The position numbers were made by a program, and so were the translations under genes. A DNA stretch of 64,000 bases from Styela clava (taxonomy: Eukaryota; Chordata; Ascidiacea; Stolidobranchia; Styelidae): contig NC_135251.1 in assembly GCF_964204865.1 (NCBI RefSeq), forward strand, positions 17,918,001-17,982,000, in the 5' to 3' direction. Within the stretch, counting starts at the first letter, position 1. Each line of letters starts with the position of its first letter. This document shows positions 24,554-35,364 of this stretch, piece by piece. The notes below the pieces were generated by a model. It saw only the letters and a program-made list of their open reading frames with translations. It did no database searches and was not told the DNA's origin.

Positions 24554-26681
24554 AATATTTTTAGATAATAGTGATTGCATAACTTGGTTAATATTATATA
24601 AATAACAATGAACGGGCTTTGTGCTTGGCTGATAGACGTTTATTAGTTAGCGTCGTCTACCGTGTGGATGCATTGTAAATATTAGCATTATATTAGATAT
24701 TATGTTTAGCATCTTCAGTCGTGAAAAAATTCGAAAGCATCAAATTCACCAACACGGATAGCATAATGATAGTCTCTTTTAGATATATATATCTGCAGAC
24801 GCGGTAATAGTACGTTCTCCCGCAGTTTTCAGTTACTTTGTTTTCTTTGTTTATTATTCATACGCAAGTTGCTACTTGCCAATGCAGCTGAAAACTCTCT
24901 TTCATGTTTTTGTTTCCAAATGTTAGTTTTGTAGGTTTTAACTAAACATGTGTCTGAAAAAGTTTCAAGACGCATATACAGCTCTCTGTATATAAATATT
25001 TGTGAGTTAATTTTGTTGTTGTGTTTTTTGATCTAACGTGCGTCATGTGATGTGTGACAAGTCGAGTTCAAAAAACAATTTACTTCGATCAATTCTTCGA
25101 CAATTCCATCTAGTAAATGGTCGCAAGTTGTAATATAGGTTAGCTCATTCTGGGTGATCAAATATCAAGTTTTTACAATGTTTGCATGGCTTTGTGTACC
25201 CACGTATGTTAATATTATCACCACGTTTGCATTTGCTGTTGAAAAGTAACGTAACATTTCTGTAAGTTCGTGGTAATTCTGATATCTTTTTAACAAAATA
25301 TACATATGTACGTGGGTCATATGTATCGCAAATAAAACAGGAGAATATAGCAAATATATTCCAAATTTGTTGGGACATTCTCGCATTGTCCAAGTCAAAG
25401 TTTTCCATCTACAGAACTTTATTAGTATAATTTACAGTATCCCCCTTGTTATTTTATAGCTTCATTCATTGCGGACAGTTTTCTAATAAAACTAGACGGT
25501 TATAAGTCTTTGAGTTAGTGGGCAATGTACCAAAAAATTAAAAAAATATTGATCGTTCGTATCTAAAACATATTCCAATTGCATGGTTCGCGCACTCAAT
25601 TTGTACTATACGAAGTAGCGCCAAATCTAGGAAAATGTATAGAAAATGATAAAAGCAGGAAAAGTCAGGTTTATTGCAGAAAAGTGTTACATCAAAGCGG
25701 GGGTGTTGTTGCACGGGAACACAAACAAAATATTCTGTAGGTGTAGTTCGTTCGGATTAGTTAGATCAAAGAAACGAAAAAATATTTGAGCTTTAAAAAC
25801 ATTGCGTGAAATGTAGATTCAATAAGGAACATAACCTAAAATAGGGTAAAATTCCCCAAATTTCCAACCGATTACGACAGCTCAAACCTTGACTTACAGT
25901 GAGACTATGACAGAAACTCCACGGACACAGACAGAGTCCACAAAAGGGCAAAAAATTGTCAGAAAAGCACAATTTAAATAATTTATAAAGTTCGACCACT
26001 CTGAATCTTTATCACCATCTATCCTGTTTGGGTAACTTTTGCCAATCTCAACTACTCGGAAGCTCAATTAAAAAAAATGTTATTCAATTTCAAAGATCAC
26101 GTGGATGAGAAAAACAACGGTTTTCAACTCTAGAAATGCATATAAAAGCAAAAAAAATATATTTTCACATATATTTTACAAAATCCCTATCCCAAGCAAT
26201 AGCAACAAAACAAAGCGCCATGCCAAGTATTAGTCATTTATTTTTTATTTGTACAGAAGTAAAACGAAATCGAAATCAGCTTGAAGTCTTTTTCATAAAA
26301 ACAATCCTTCTGTGTGCTAACAACATTTGATTTTGTGGGAAGTCAGATTTATTCATAATCATTGTAATGTCGCATTAACTTGCAAAAAGAGGAAGAAGCA
26401 GTCGCAAAGAGACTGAAAGCTGTCTATGATGTCTGTCACAATATAACAACTATACTATACATGTTACAGTTTATACTTTAGTTTGTAATAAGCCAGCATG
26501 GTTTGGTTGAAATCAATGGTTTGTTCTCGTGTTATCGGATTTGCGTTATAGATCGATCGAATAAATGTATTTTATTGCATTCGATAGAGTCTCCGCAAAT
26601 ACAGAGATTCGACTGAATTTTAATATTTATATCTGTTAGCACTCTACATTTGCAAATATTATATTTTTGTATTTTTGACAG
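24554..26681. other. Spacer upstream of the plus-strand SLC23-like gene
   Basis: No coding signal. The promoter and a leader exon of the gene starting at 26729 should lie here, because its first visible exon begins at an acceptor (TTTTTGACAG, ending 26681). Confidence 0.4.
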
Positions 26682-26911
26682 AAGATGGAATTATTTTGCA
26701 CAGCCCGATAGTACTACAAATATTAACGATGTCCGAACAACTTGAAAGCACACCAAATGGCGAATGTGATATTGAATTAATTTCCCAAGAAACAGATACA
26801 GAAAAGGGTAGTGAAGGGAAGAAAGAAGCAAAAATTATTTCTGATGATAAACTATTATACCGAGTTGACGAGTCGCCACCTTGGCACATATGTCTGCTGT
26901 TTGGACTCCAG
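26682..26911 (+). CDS. SLC23-like exon 1 (start and TM1 lead-in)
   Basis: The acceptor ending at 26681 is followed by 47 bases of leader and the ATG at 26729 ([11 protein letters not shown]). An acidic, Lys/Glu-rich cytosolic N-terminus leads to [20 protein letters not shown], which aligns with the family's LYK-x-E-D-x-PPWY segment. The frame stays open upstream into the leader, but this ATG gives an N-terminus of family-typical length and matches the start of the second copy at 39054. Confidence 0.8.
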
Positions 26912-29900
26912 GTGATGATATGATACATACTAATATTCTAATGTACAAGCAATTTTAAACTATCGGTTACAATAAATTGTGCAGATAAACTTGTCTGCAA
27001 ATGAACGTAGTTATTTCAGTTATTTGAATTCGCACGATTTTTACTATATGTTTGAAAGGTAGCGACTTATTTTAAATATATACTACCTTTGAATACTATT
27101 TTTGTATATAAACTTTTTCGCTGGTTGACGAGTACGTAAACAGTATTGTGATTTAAACTTCATTGAAGATTTGTTTTACCCTCATGCGGAAGCTTCGTTT
27201 CATGTGTGTGTTGCGTAAAGTACAATATGCCTATATAGCGACATGCTACGGAGCATGCAATAGTCAACTTCTAATGGCTAATAAATGATTTTTTACGACT
27301 AGAAGAGGCCAGTGGTTCTCAACCCTTTTACTTCCGTGGTCCACTTCTACTGCACAAAAAGTTCTGTGGCACATTAACTTTCTCACGCCAGGGAAAAACT
27401 ACAAGAAAAACAAAAAATTCTTTATACCAAATTAGACACTTTCATTTCCATATTTAATATAACTAATTTATCAAAAACTTTTTTAATTTTCAATATGTTT
27501 GGGGCCCAACTGAAAATGTTTCTGGGGCCCAGCGGTGGGCCATGACCCACTGGTTGAGAACCAGTAAACTAGACTAACACAGGGTTTTATTATGCTTGAT
27601 TCTATAATTGAAGAAACATGATTATTTTACTCCCAGCAACTCATGCTATGTATTGGATCATTGGCAACGTTTCCAATGATCATGATGAGAGTTCTGTGTG
27701 CTGATGATTCGCCTTCTGTCGCTGAGTACAGAACATCTCTGATTGGTACCTGCTTGTTTGTTGCTGGAACATCGACAATCCTGCAAACAACTTTTGGACT
27801 CAGGTATGCACAAATATGAATCATTGTTTCAGAAAGAAGTAAAAGCTATTGATTTGCAAAATAACTCGTATGTACTAGTTATATGTATAGAGACAAAATT
27901 CAAGAATCTTCGTGTCAAACACGTTTTTTAATATTATTAACACATATATATATATATGTGTATTTCTGACTTCGTAACAGAAATTTGGAATAATTTATAA
28001 CTCAGCTCCTGATGGTTCATTACTTATCGATTTTAATTGGTAAGTATGTTGATAGGTATTTGTCTGTATGTCTGTTAGATGCACGCGATGTCTCACGAAA
28101 GCGAGATTGATTCTGCTCCAGATTTTGCATGTGCATTCATCATATGTCGGACCAGAAGAAGCCTATTGATTTTGGATGAATTATGTCGTATAATTAGCGA
28201 GTTATTGATTAATTAGTGATGGGACACAAGGTGGAGTAACTTAGAGTAAGAGCGCTTTTTTGGGGATCCCCTAACTTTTGATCGATAAGTCTTCGGTCTC
28301 TGACCTATATTCTCGTTTATATTTTGGAACATCCGAAACCAGTTTTTTTTTTTTTACATATTTTGAATGCCTACTCTGGTTTACATGAAAATATTTCGCA
28401 GAAATGTAGGTCACGTATAGCAGAAACACAACATTATACGATTTTTGGTAAAATAGCATTGATGTTTTTGAAATTCAGACTTCCAGTTCTTCAAGGGACG
28501 ATCATAGCTTATCTGATATCAGCGACAGCAGTTCTTAGTTCAGATGATTGGAAATGTCCCATGATACTTGATTTGAGCGCCAATGCATCTTCCGATGAAA
28601 CTTTCAACGTTTATCATGAAAATTCCAGCAAATTTATATGTGATGTGGCAACGAATACTACTATTTCTATTCACTCTGATTCAAATTATTATAGAGATAA
28701 TGATGGTATCATCAGAAACAGTAATGAAATATGGCTACGAAGAATGAATGAGGTGCAAAATAGGTTCCATTACATTTGAACCCACGTACATTTGAACCCA
28801 TGACAATTGCACCTGTATGCTATTGCACCTATGGAATTTTTTTTGTTTCACGGATAGTTAAACCCATACTAACCCTAACCCATGGGTTTTAGCACTCGCA
28901 TATAGATTGGACCCGTGGATATACGCTTGGGTTCAAATGTACACGGGTTCAAATGTACGGTCACCGCAAAAATATATTGAATGTCTTTCAATTTGGGAAA
29001 ATTTTTGACATATAAATAATTAATGATACGTTGAAACTTCAAGTTATAAGTTAAGACAGTTGAGTTTTCTGTTTTCCAAATCCTAACATTCACTATACAG
29101 CTCTTGTTCTAATATCACAGGAGAAACCACAATTATTTGCTTAAATTGCAAATTACGTTGTATGAAATGATTTGTGATAGTTTGTACCAAGATAATGGGA
29201 ATTAACATGAGTTTCACCTGGAGCATTACCATAGATTACATGAAATGAACCATGGTGGTGTGAAGGAACTGAATTCGATTGGTATTTTAATTCGCTGCTA
29301 TATTAGAGTTACTGCACTAGTTTTACCACCAGACTGTAATATTTCTCCAATTATTTCATTTAAAATAAATCTCTAAAAATTGTAGACTGATGTTTATATT
29401 TTCCAGATTCAAGGAGCTGTTATCTTCTGTGCTGCGTTTCAACTACTCATTGGACTCACTGGGTCAATGGGATTTCTTCTCCGTTACATAGGACCATTAA
29501 CAATTGCACCAACAATGACAATGATCACGTATGGAGCAATAGACATTGCTGTGAACATGTGTGGAAAACAATGGGGAATTGCGATGTTGTGAGTTTAATA
29601 GTAAAAAATAAAAACAGTACAGTTGTCTAGTACGAAGATAGCGGTCCAACGTTATTTGCAACATGTTTACTAAATAGAATGTGCGAAAAGCGTGTGATGC
29701 TGGTGGCTTCTCCGAAGTCATGTATTTTCATAGCGATTCGTAGATAACATTGAATTCGCATATATGTGTCATACTGATACGTTATTCATCTGCTGTAGAA
29801 GGATGAAAATGGTTGACTACTACAAAATCCCTATTTGAAACTATACGTAGATATGTGGGCATCATGTACTCTCACGCTTAGATATTTTTTTTATACCGGT

Positions 29901-32900
29901 TTTGATAAACTTAGCGCCACTGAGTTGCGATGTAAATTCAGTAAATTTATTCACCATATAATGTAACAACGGGGTGCTCGAAATCACGAAGTGCAGAATA
30001 CTAAATATTATCTTATGAATTTTATTTCTATTTGGTAACTTTGAGCATATGAAGACTATTTTTTTCAGTGTTACTGGGCTGTTTTTTGTGACATCGATTT
30101 GTATGGGAAGAGTACTAGTTCCCATTCCCAGACTTTTGAGATACAAGAAAAGATGGATGTGTGCAACTACAAGACAGCCTATATTTTCTATGTTTCCAGT
30201 TAGTATTTATTCATATTTTCAACAATATATATTACAAAAGCATTATGTTCGACTCAGCTCTCAAATAAAACGTATATAATAATGATAATTTTATGATTTA
30301 GAAATGCTGCCTTGATTTTGAGATTAACACTGCACTACATTATCTTAACTCTGCATTGCATTTAGAGATTATCAACTGCAAAGTTATTCGTAATTATGTA
30401 GCCCACCCATCATTTTCAAGATAACTCTAATAGTATTCGTATAACCTAACAAACTTTTACTACTGGATGTTTGAATTAACTAATACATAAACAAGGGTAT
30501 TGCTGGTTTATCTCAGCTAATATAGAATAAACCTGAACACGATGGACAGGTAAAGAAAACAGATAACATATACAGTAATTCTAGAATGTCGGACTTTATT
30601 TTTGCGCAGATTTATTGTTGGTGAATATGAGAAAACCTCCAAAGCCTTTTATGCTTTTTATTCCTTATTGCACTCGTTAATATTCAATTTTGGCAGGTTA
30701 TTTTCACAATATCAAGTGGTTGGATACTATGCTACATCATAACAGAAGCAGGAGGGTTTTCAGATGATCCAAGTGATCCTTCGTATCAAGCAAGAACCGA
30801 TACCAATTCAGACGCAATTGCAAACAGCCCTTGGTATGACATTTTATACGGTATACTCCGAGCTCTAATAAACTGGCGTCAAACTTTGAGCTTTATTGGA
30901 CACGAAATGGCCCTATGGGTCATTTTGTTATTATGTTTTTGTTGGTATTCTTTTTTGTTGTTGTTGTGAAAATCTTATCTCTCTTAACTACTGGACCGAT
31001 TGTTTTGAAATTTTCGGTGTTTAAAGATTGTTGTTGTCGCTAAAGAGCTATGATTTTTATTTATTTCAAAACTTTCTGTGGGCTTCATGTGATTCGTTTT
31101 CACTGCGAAATTTCGTGAGATGACGTAAAAAAATTAAATTTAGCAATTTCTGCGATCGCAGAATCTCGTGTTACGCGAAATCTCAAGGTTTTTGATCGTG
31201 CCGCACAGCCAAGGTAGGTGAGGTACTGGTACTGTAAAAGGTAACGTACCGTACTGTCAAATATTCGATATAAACTATAGTTGTGAATTGAATAATTTGG
31301 TATTTCGATTGAGACTAGATTCACTAGATGCGTATATCATCACCGTCACAGGAGATGAATAGGCTAGAACAGCGTTTCCCAAACTGTGTTCTGCGAGCGT
31401 CTTCTGAGTGTTTCGTGGAAAAAGAATCAAAAATACGTCTAAATTGATCGCCATGGAAATCTAGGGATCGTGAAGTTGTCGCCCAACATCGCGTCACCGT
31501 CGGCCTAAAGCGGAATAACTAAGGTAGGGTAGGGGCAATTTCCTTAACCGTCGACCTAGCTTTTTGACTGTTAAGTTCATTATTAAGTTTACAGCAATCC
31601 TTTTGGTTTTGCTATGGGCAAACAAGTAGGTCTAAAGAATAAAGGTAAAAGGTCAACTATTTTTCGTCCATCTCTGCCTGGTTTTACTTTGAAATGCTGA
31701 AAAAATTACTCATGTTCGCTTATCTCGATTCAGCAGATAAATAAACTGCAGGTCTGCAGTTCGCGAAATTGCAGCAAGTACTTCTATCTCCATTAGACGT
31801 AACATTACAGGCAAACACTAAGTAATGGAAAGTAAACGACAAAGAAAGGTAAAATGAATTTATTGATATATACACAGCATTTAAATTTAGAAACAATAAA
31901 ACATTTATAATAAATGCAATATGTGGAATATTCAATCATATTTTAGGTAAGTTTAACACAATTCTGTTAGTTTTTGCGGCGCATTTGTCAACTCGCCACG
32001 ACAAACCCATTGGATTACACCATGTTTCTTTATCAATTTAATCCATTCATTTTTTGATGTTCCGCGCAGCGAGATAATGAGTGTAAATGTTCCGTGGCCG
32101 AAAAAGTTTGGGAAACGCTGGGCCAGAACATTTCGGGTACCGGTACTGGTAAGTTACGACAGCTGTTACACAGTTTCAGTTTTGCTCGGGATATGACTTT
32201 TGAGGAAATTGTCTTGTTATTATATTGCTATCAATTATGCATTCGATATTATAACAATTTACTTGAAAAAAATAACGATGTATTATAACAGGTTTCGAAT
32301 TCCGTATCCGTTTCAATTCGGGCTGCCTACTTTTTCCGCCAGTACCATTCTGGGTATGATGGCAGCTGTTCTCCCTGGAATACTGGAATCGATAGGTGAT
32401 TACAATGCAACTGCTGTCGTTTGTAAGGAGAACCCGCCACCAAAGCATGCAGTTAATAGGTAAATATTAAACACATTTTAAAAAATGAATTATGTTAGAA
32501 TTTTACATGTTTATCCCTGGGAAGGAATAGGGGAAACCGATAAGACGGCTTAGTCATATGACAAACCACGGCACCACATTTAACCACATTTATTAGTTTT
32601 AGATGCATGAACTTGATGGTGGAAGAAGCCATAACCGACCAGGGGTTACGTGAACCACAGTACGGCATCGTGGAGTTCAGCAATCCTCTTACACATGATT
32701 ATTCCCCATGCGATTCGAACCTGCGAGCCCACGCAGGGTATAATCAGAGGTGCGGTGCCGAGTGTATTTCTAACGCTTAGCACGATGCGCCGCGGCGCGG
32801 AGCCAGCCCAGAACTATGATTTGTGAAACTCATATAACTTCATACAACATTTTAGTTAAAGGCATGGTATGTACTCTGATAAATTCATTGTGAAATTCGC

Positions 32901-34904
32901 ATGACGTCATAATATGCGTTTCATATATGATATGTGAAAGGAATTATGATGTCATCCAAAATGATATGTACAGGCATGATATGTACTCTAATAACCCATG
33001 TTTCAGTAAATAGCAAGTTTTTTTCTCAAAAATTGATTGTGCGTTTTACAAGTCGATGCGTCTAATGTAGCGATTCCCAAACCCCGGCCCGCGAGCCAAT
33101 TACGGCCCGCGTAACGATTTAATATGACCCGTCGAACTTAAATGAAATAGTTTAACACTTTTTTCTTCATTTTTGCGTTCTAGATACGGCCGTTGTTACG
33201 TCATTATCATCAGTTTGAGCATGTGTATATTCATAACAATTCAGTTATACCGGTATCTTAATTATACGTATCGGTATTGGGATTGCATACGAGTCGCGCC
33301 CTTGTGTGCTCGGATATGAAGAGTTATATTGTACCATTTCCACTCATGTATATGCCTATCTATTGCATGGGATGTGCATGCGCGTGAACAAATGATCTAT
33401 TAGCTTATTTAGAAATTGTTTCTTTAACGTACATATACTTTTTATAGAGGAATAACCATGGAAGGAGTTGGCGTTCTTTTGTCTGCGCTGTTTGGAACTG
33501 GTAATGCAACGACATCTTGGAGTCAAAATATAATTGTAATTGGAATTTCAAGAGTCGGAAGTAGGAGGGTGCGTAGCAGTATTTTGATTAATATAAATCA
33601 CCTCCAAATAGTTGGAATGTTTAATTAGTCTTTCAAGTGCGAGTCAGCGTTGCGGGGACTCTAGTCATTGACTTGGCCCAAGTAGAATAAACTGAATTCA
33701 CCAGACAGAAATAAATAGGATTTACCACAGCTTGTAAAAACAAGCCATGTTGATGACAAGATAATTGTTGGGAAAATTGAAACATAGATTTATTTTATAA
33801 TTTTGCCACCATTTAGGTATGTAATGAGTATAGGTATTTGAGTTTTATCATAATACCTTTGATTTATAAGAAACAACCAATATTCGTTAAGTAGTAATTT
33901 TATTTTGTATATTTTTGTATACATCTGCATTGCACATTTGCAGTGTAAACTGATTTTATTTGTTTTAATTAGTTTGGGAAGGATCACGAAGGAATGAAAT
34001 AAATAACAAGGAATTATATGGCGAACCGTGTCCACAAATCTAACGTGTTTTATTGGCTGACATTTTCTGTGTTAGGCGATAAAACTTATAAATATAAAAG
34101 CATTACGTCATTGTGATGTAAACTGTACATATTGAATGCATAGAAAACTTTCTGGTTTTCCATATATATGATCTTTGAATAGGTTTTGTTTCCCTGACCA
34201 TACAGCTATTTTTTTCAACAACAAATTTCGAGTTCGGTGGAAATAACGACAACCTACGCTCATCCTACTTTCCATTTAAACGCGAACATTTATAAGTCGA
34301 GCAATTTTTACGTAATAAATAAGTTTTATATGTAATTGAATTTGATATCGTTTAAATAATTTTTTGTTTTTCTACAGAAATTTATTTGTTTTTGGATTCA
34401 GCCTATTTTTCGGTATGATTATGAGTCAATTTGTATCTCAAAATCCTGACAGTATTAAAGTTGGAATTAGAGAACTAGACAACACACTTATAGTTCTTTG
34501 TCGTAGTCCAATGTTTTTGAGTGGCATGACTGGTTTCATATTGGACAATATAGCCCCAGGTAATATATACTATAATTAGTCTAGCATATTTGTGTTTTCA
34601 AACAATCGCATACTTATATTCTGTGCTCGCAAGCAAATGTGATTACGAGCTTTTGAATACTTTAAATTTTCTCCTCACTTTAAATCAATAAAACCATTAC
34701 TAGCTCCGATCTCCTTTCCTCAGTTCTTATAAACAAATTTTAGGATCCAGAAGATCTCGTGGCTTGGAAACATTCTACGCTAACACTTCATGCGAAGATA
34801 ATGCGAATGCAGCTGATGTCTACGATTTACCATTCAAAACAAACTGGAAATGGACAAGATATTTTCCCATTTGCCCGATGTTTAGAAAAAAAAGAACGGT
34901 ATAG
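26729..34904 (+). CDS. SLC23-like nucleobase/ascorbate transporter, ten exons, one conserved exon missing
   Basis: Polytopic membrane permease of the SLC23 (nucleobase-ascorbate transporter) family. Exons: 26729-26911 (ATG at 26729), 27637-27803, 28479-28752, 29407-29588, 30069-30198, 30697-30833, 32292-32459, 33448-33568, 34378-34559, 34744-34904 (stop TAG). Family landmarks in order: [11 protein letters not shown] before TM1, [98 protein letters not shown] and a C-terminal YFPICP. All joins keep frame except between exons 33568 and 34378. There about 50 residues normally present in the family (containing a PDP-x-x-GG stretch) are absent and the frame is lost. Either an exon was deleted here or in the assembly, or this copy is decaying. 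Substrate cannot be told: the TM1 QH of vertebrate ascorbate carriers reads QQ here. Confidence 0.8.
27310..27564. mobile_element. hAT-like MITE in SLC23-like intron 1
   Basis: Left end cagtggttctcaaccctttt; right end ggttgagaaccagt, its complement. The inside contains ggggcccagcggtgggccatgac. The ends match a terminal motif widely seen in animal hAT MITEs. A clean target duplication is not seen. Confidence 0.65.
28018..28320 (+). repeat. 280-bp interspersed repeat B, copy 1
   Basis: Shares long near-identical blocks with 61069-61343: ggtaagtatgtt, taggtatttgtctg, cctattgattttngatgaat, tatgtcgtataattagcgag, ttaattagtgatgggacac and tcgataagtcttcg. No coding capacity and no clear terminal inverted repeats. 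This copy is in SLC23-like intron 2. Confidence 0.75.
28765..28962. mobile_element. Foldback MITE beginning 12 bases after an SLC23-like splice donor
   Basis: Left arm tacatttgaacccacgtaca and right arm gggttcaaatgtac ... gggttcaaatgtacgg are inverted copies of one another, with the 14-mer repeated twice in each arm. The element lies just inside intron 3 next to the donor at 28753 (gaatgag|gtgcaa). Confidence 0.72.
30880..31115 (+). repeat. Interspersed SINE-like family A, copy 4
   Basis: Contains attggacacgaaatggccct, ttattatgtttttgttg, ggaccgattgttttgaaattt and tttctgtgggcttc, in the same order as the 16.7-kb copy. Starts about 45 bases after the donor of SLC23-like exon 6 (30833). Confidence 0.7.
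31370..32120. mobile_element. hAT-like non-autonomous element in SLC23-like intron 6
   Basis: The 16-bp terminal inverted repeats are exact: cagcgtttcccaaact at the left and agtttgggaaacgctg at the right. Flanks are ggctagaa (31362-31369) and ggccagaa (32121-32128), an 8-bp duplication with one mismatch. The 751-bp body has no transposase frame. Confidence 0.82.
32500..32810 (-). repeat. tRNA-derived SINE (minus strand) in SLC23-like intron 7
   Basis: On the minus strand a tRNA-like head (gtgctaagcgttag ... gcaccgcacctctgattata) ends in a near-consensus B box, GGTTCGAATCGC, followed by an unrelated body (gaataatcatgtg ... ggtgccgtggtttgtcata). Head plus body without coding capacity is SINE structure. 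It begins about 40 bases past the donor of exon 32459. Confidence 0.72.
33075..33170. mobile_element. One-ended hAT-like fragment
   Basis: gcgattcccaaaccccggcccgcgag followed by tacggcccgcg resembles a hAT 5' end. It shares the tacggcccgcgag block with the element at 20329-20856. I could not find its other end. Confidence 0.4.
33569..34377. other. SLC23-like intron 8, where a conserved exon should be
   Basis: Read in all three plus frames, this interval has no segment resembling the expected membrane-core exon (no PDP, no GG, no NLQ-like peptide). The donor at 33568 is phase 0 while the acceptor at 34378 needs phase 2, so an exon of length 3n+2 is missing between them. Confidence 0.65.
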
Positions 34905-35234
34905 GGATTCTTAACGCTACACAGTTTTGTGAATGCAAGAATTGGACGTATGCATATTAATAGTCCGATGTTACAAGCAACAGTGATAAGTTAACACATT
35001 CTGGCAACTTGGGTTCCGGTGATAGACCGTTGAAGACTATAATCGTTTCAAAACTAAAATTCTTTTTGATAAAATCAAATTTTCACATGAGCAATTTATT
35101 ATTTGAATAATTATTGCTTAATAAGAAATTCTTTTTTTCTCATTCGTGATTTTTTAAATTTGCTTGCGTTTGCTTAATATGCTTTGCTTATATCATAATT
35201 CTTAACATACATACCGTATATTTCTCATATATTT

Positions 35235-35240
35235 AATAAA
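35235..35240 (+). promoter_or_regulatory. Candidate poly(A) signal of the plus-strand SLC23-like gene
   Basis: AATAAA about 330 bases after the TAG stop at 34902-34904; the only exact plus-strand match I noticed before the opposing gene. Confidence 0.5.
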
Positions 35241-35304
35241 TATAGTAATATGCACATTTTGGTACTAATTTTTTTCGATTTTTTTTCATTTTTCAATCCA
35301 TAAT

Positions 35305-35310
35305 TTTATT
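35305..35310 (-). promoter_or_regulatory. Candidate poly(A) signal of the minus-strand SLC23 copy
   Basis: AATAAA on the minus strand (TTTATT on plus), 55 bases after the TAA stop at 35367-35365. The two convergent genes' 3' ends come within about 65 bases of one another. Confidence 0.5.
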
Positions 35311-35364
35311 TCTTGAAATATATGCACACAATTATAACATACAGATTATCTTATATGGTACTAG

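Noticed and set aside
28324..28779. 151-codon plus-strand frame taken as a whole as one gene
   Set aside because: Only 28479-28752 is coding (SLC23-like exon 3). The part before it is intron and the part after it is a MITE.
28850..28885. ctaaccctaaccc, considered as telomere-like repeat
   Set aside because: Only two units, inside a foldback MITE; such motifs are common in these elements by chance.
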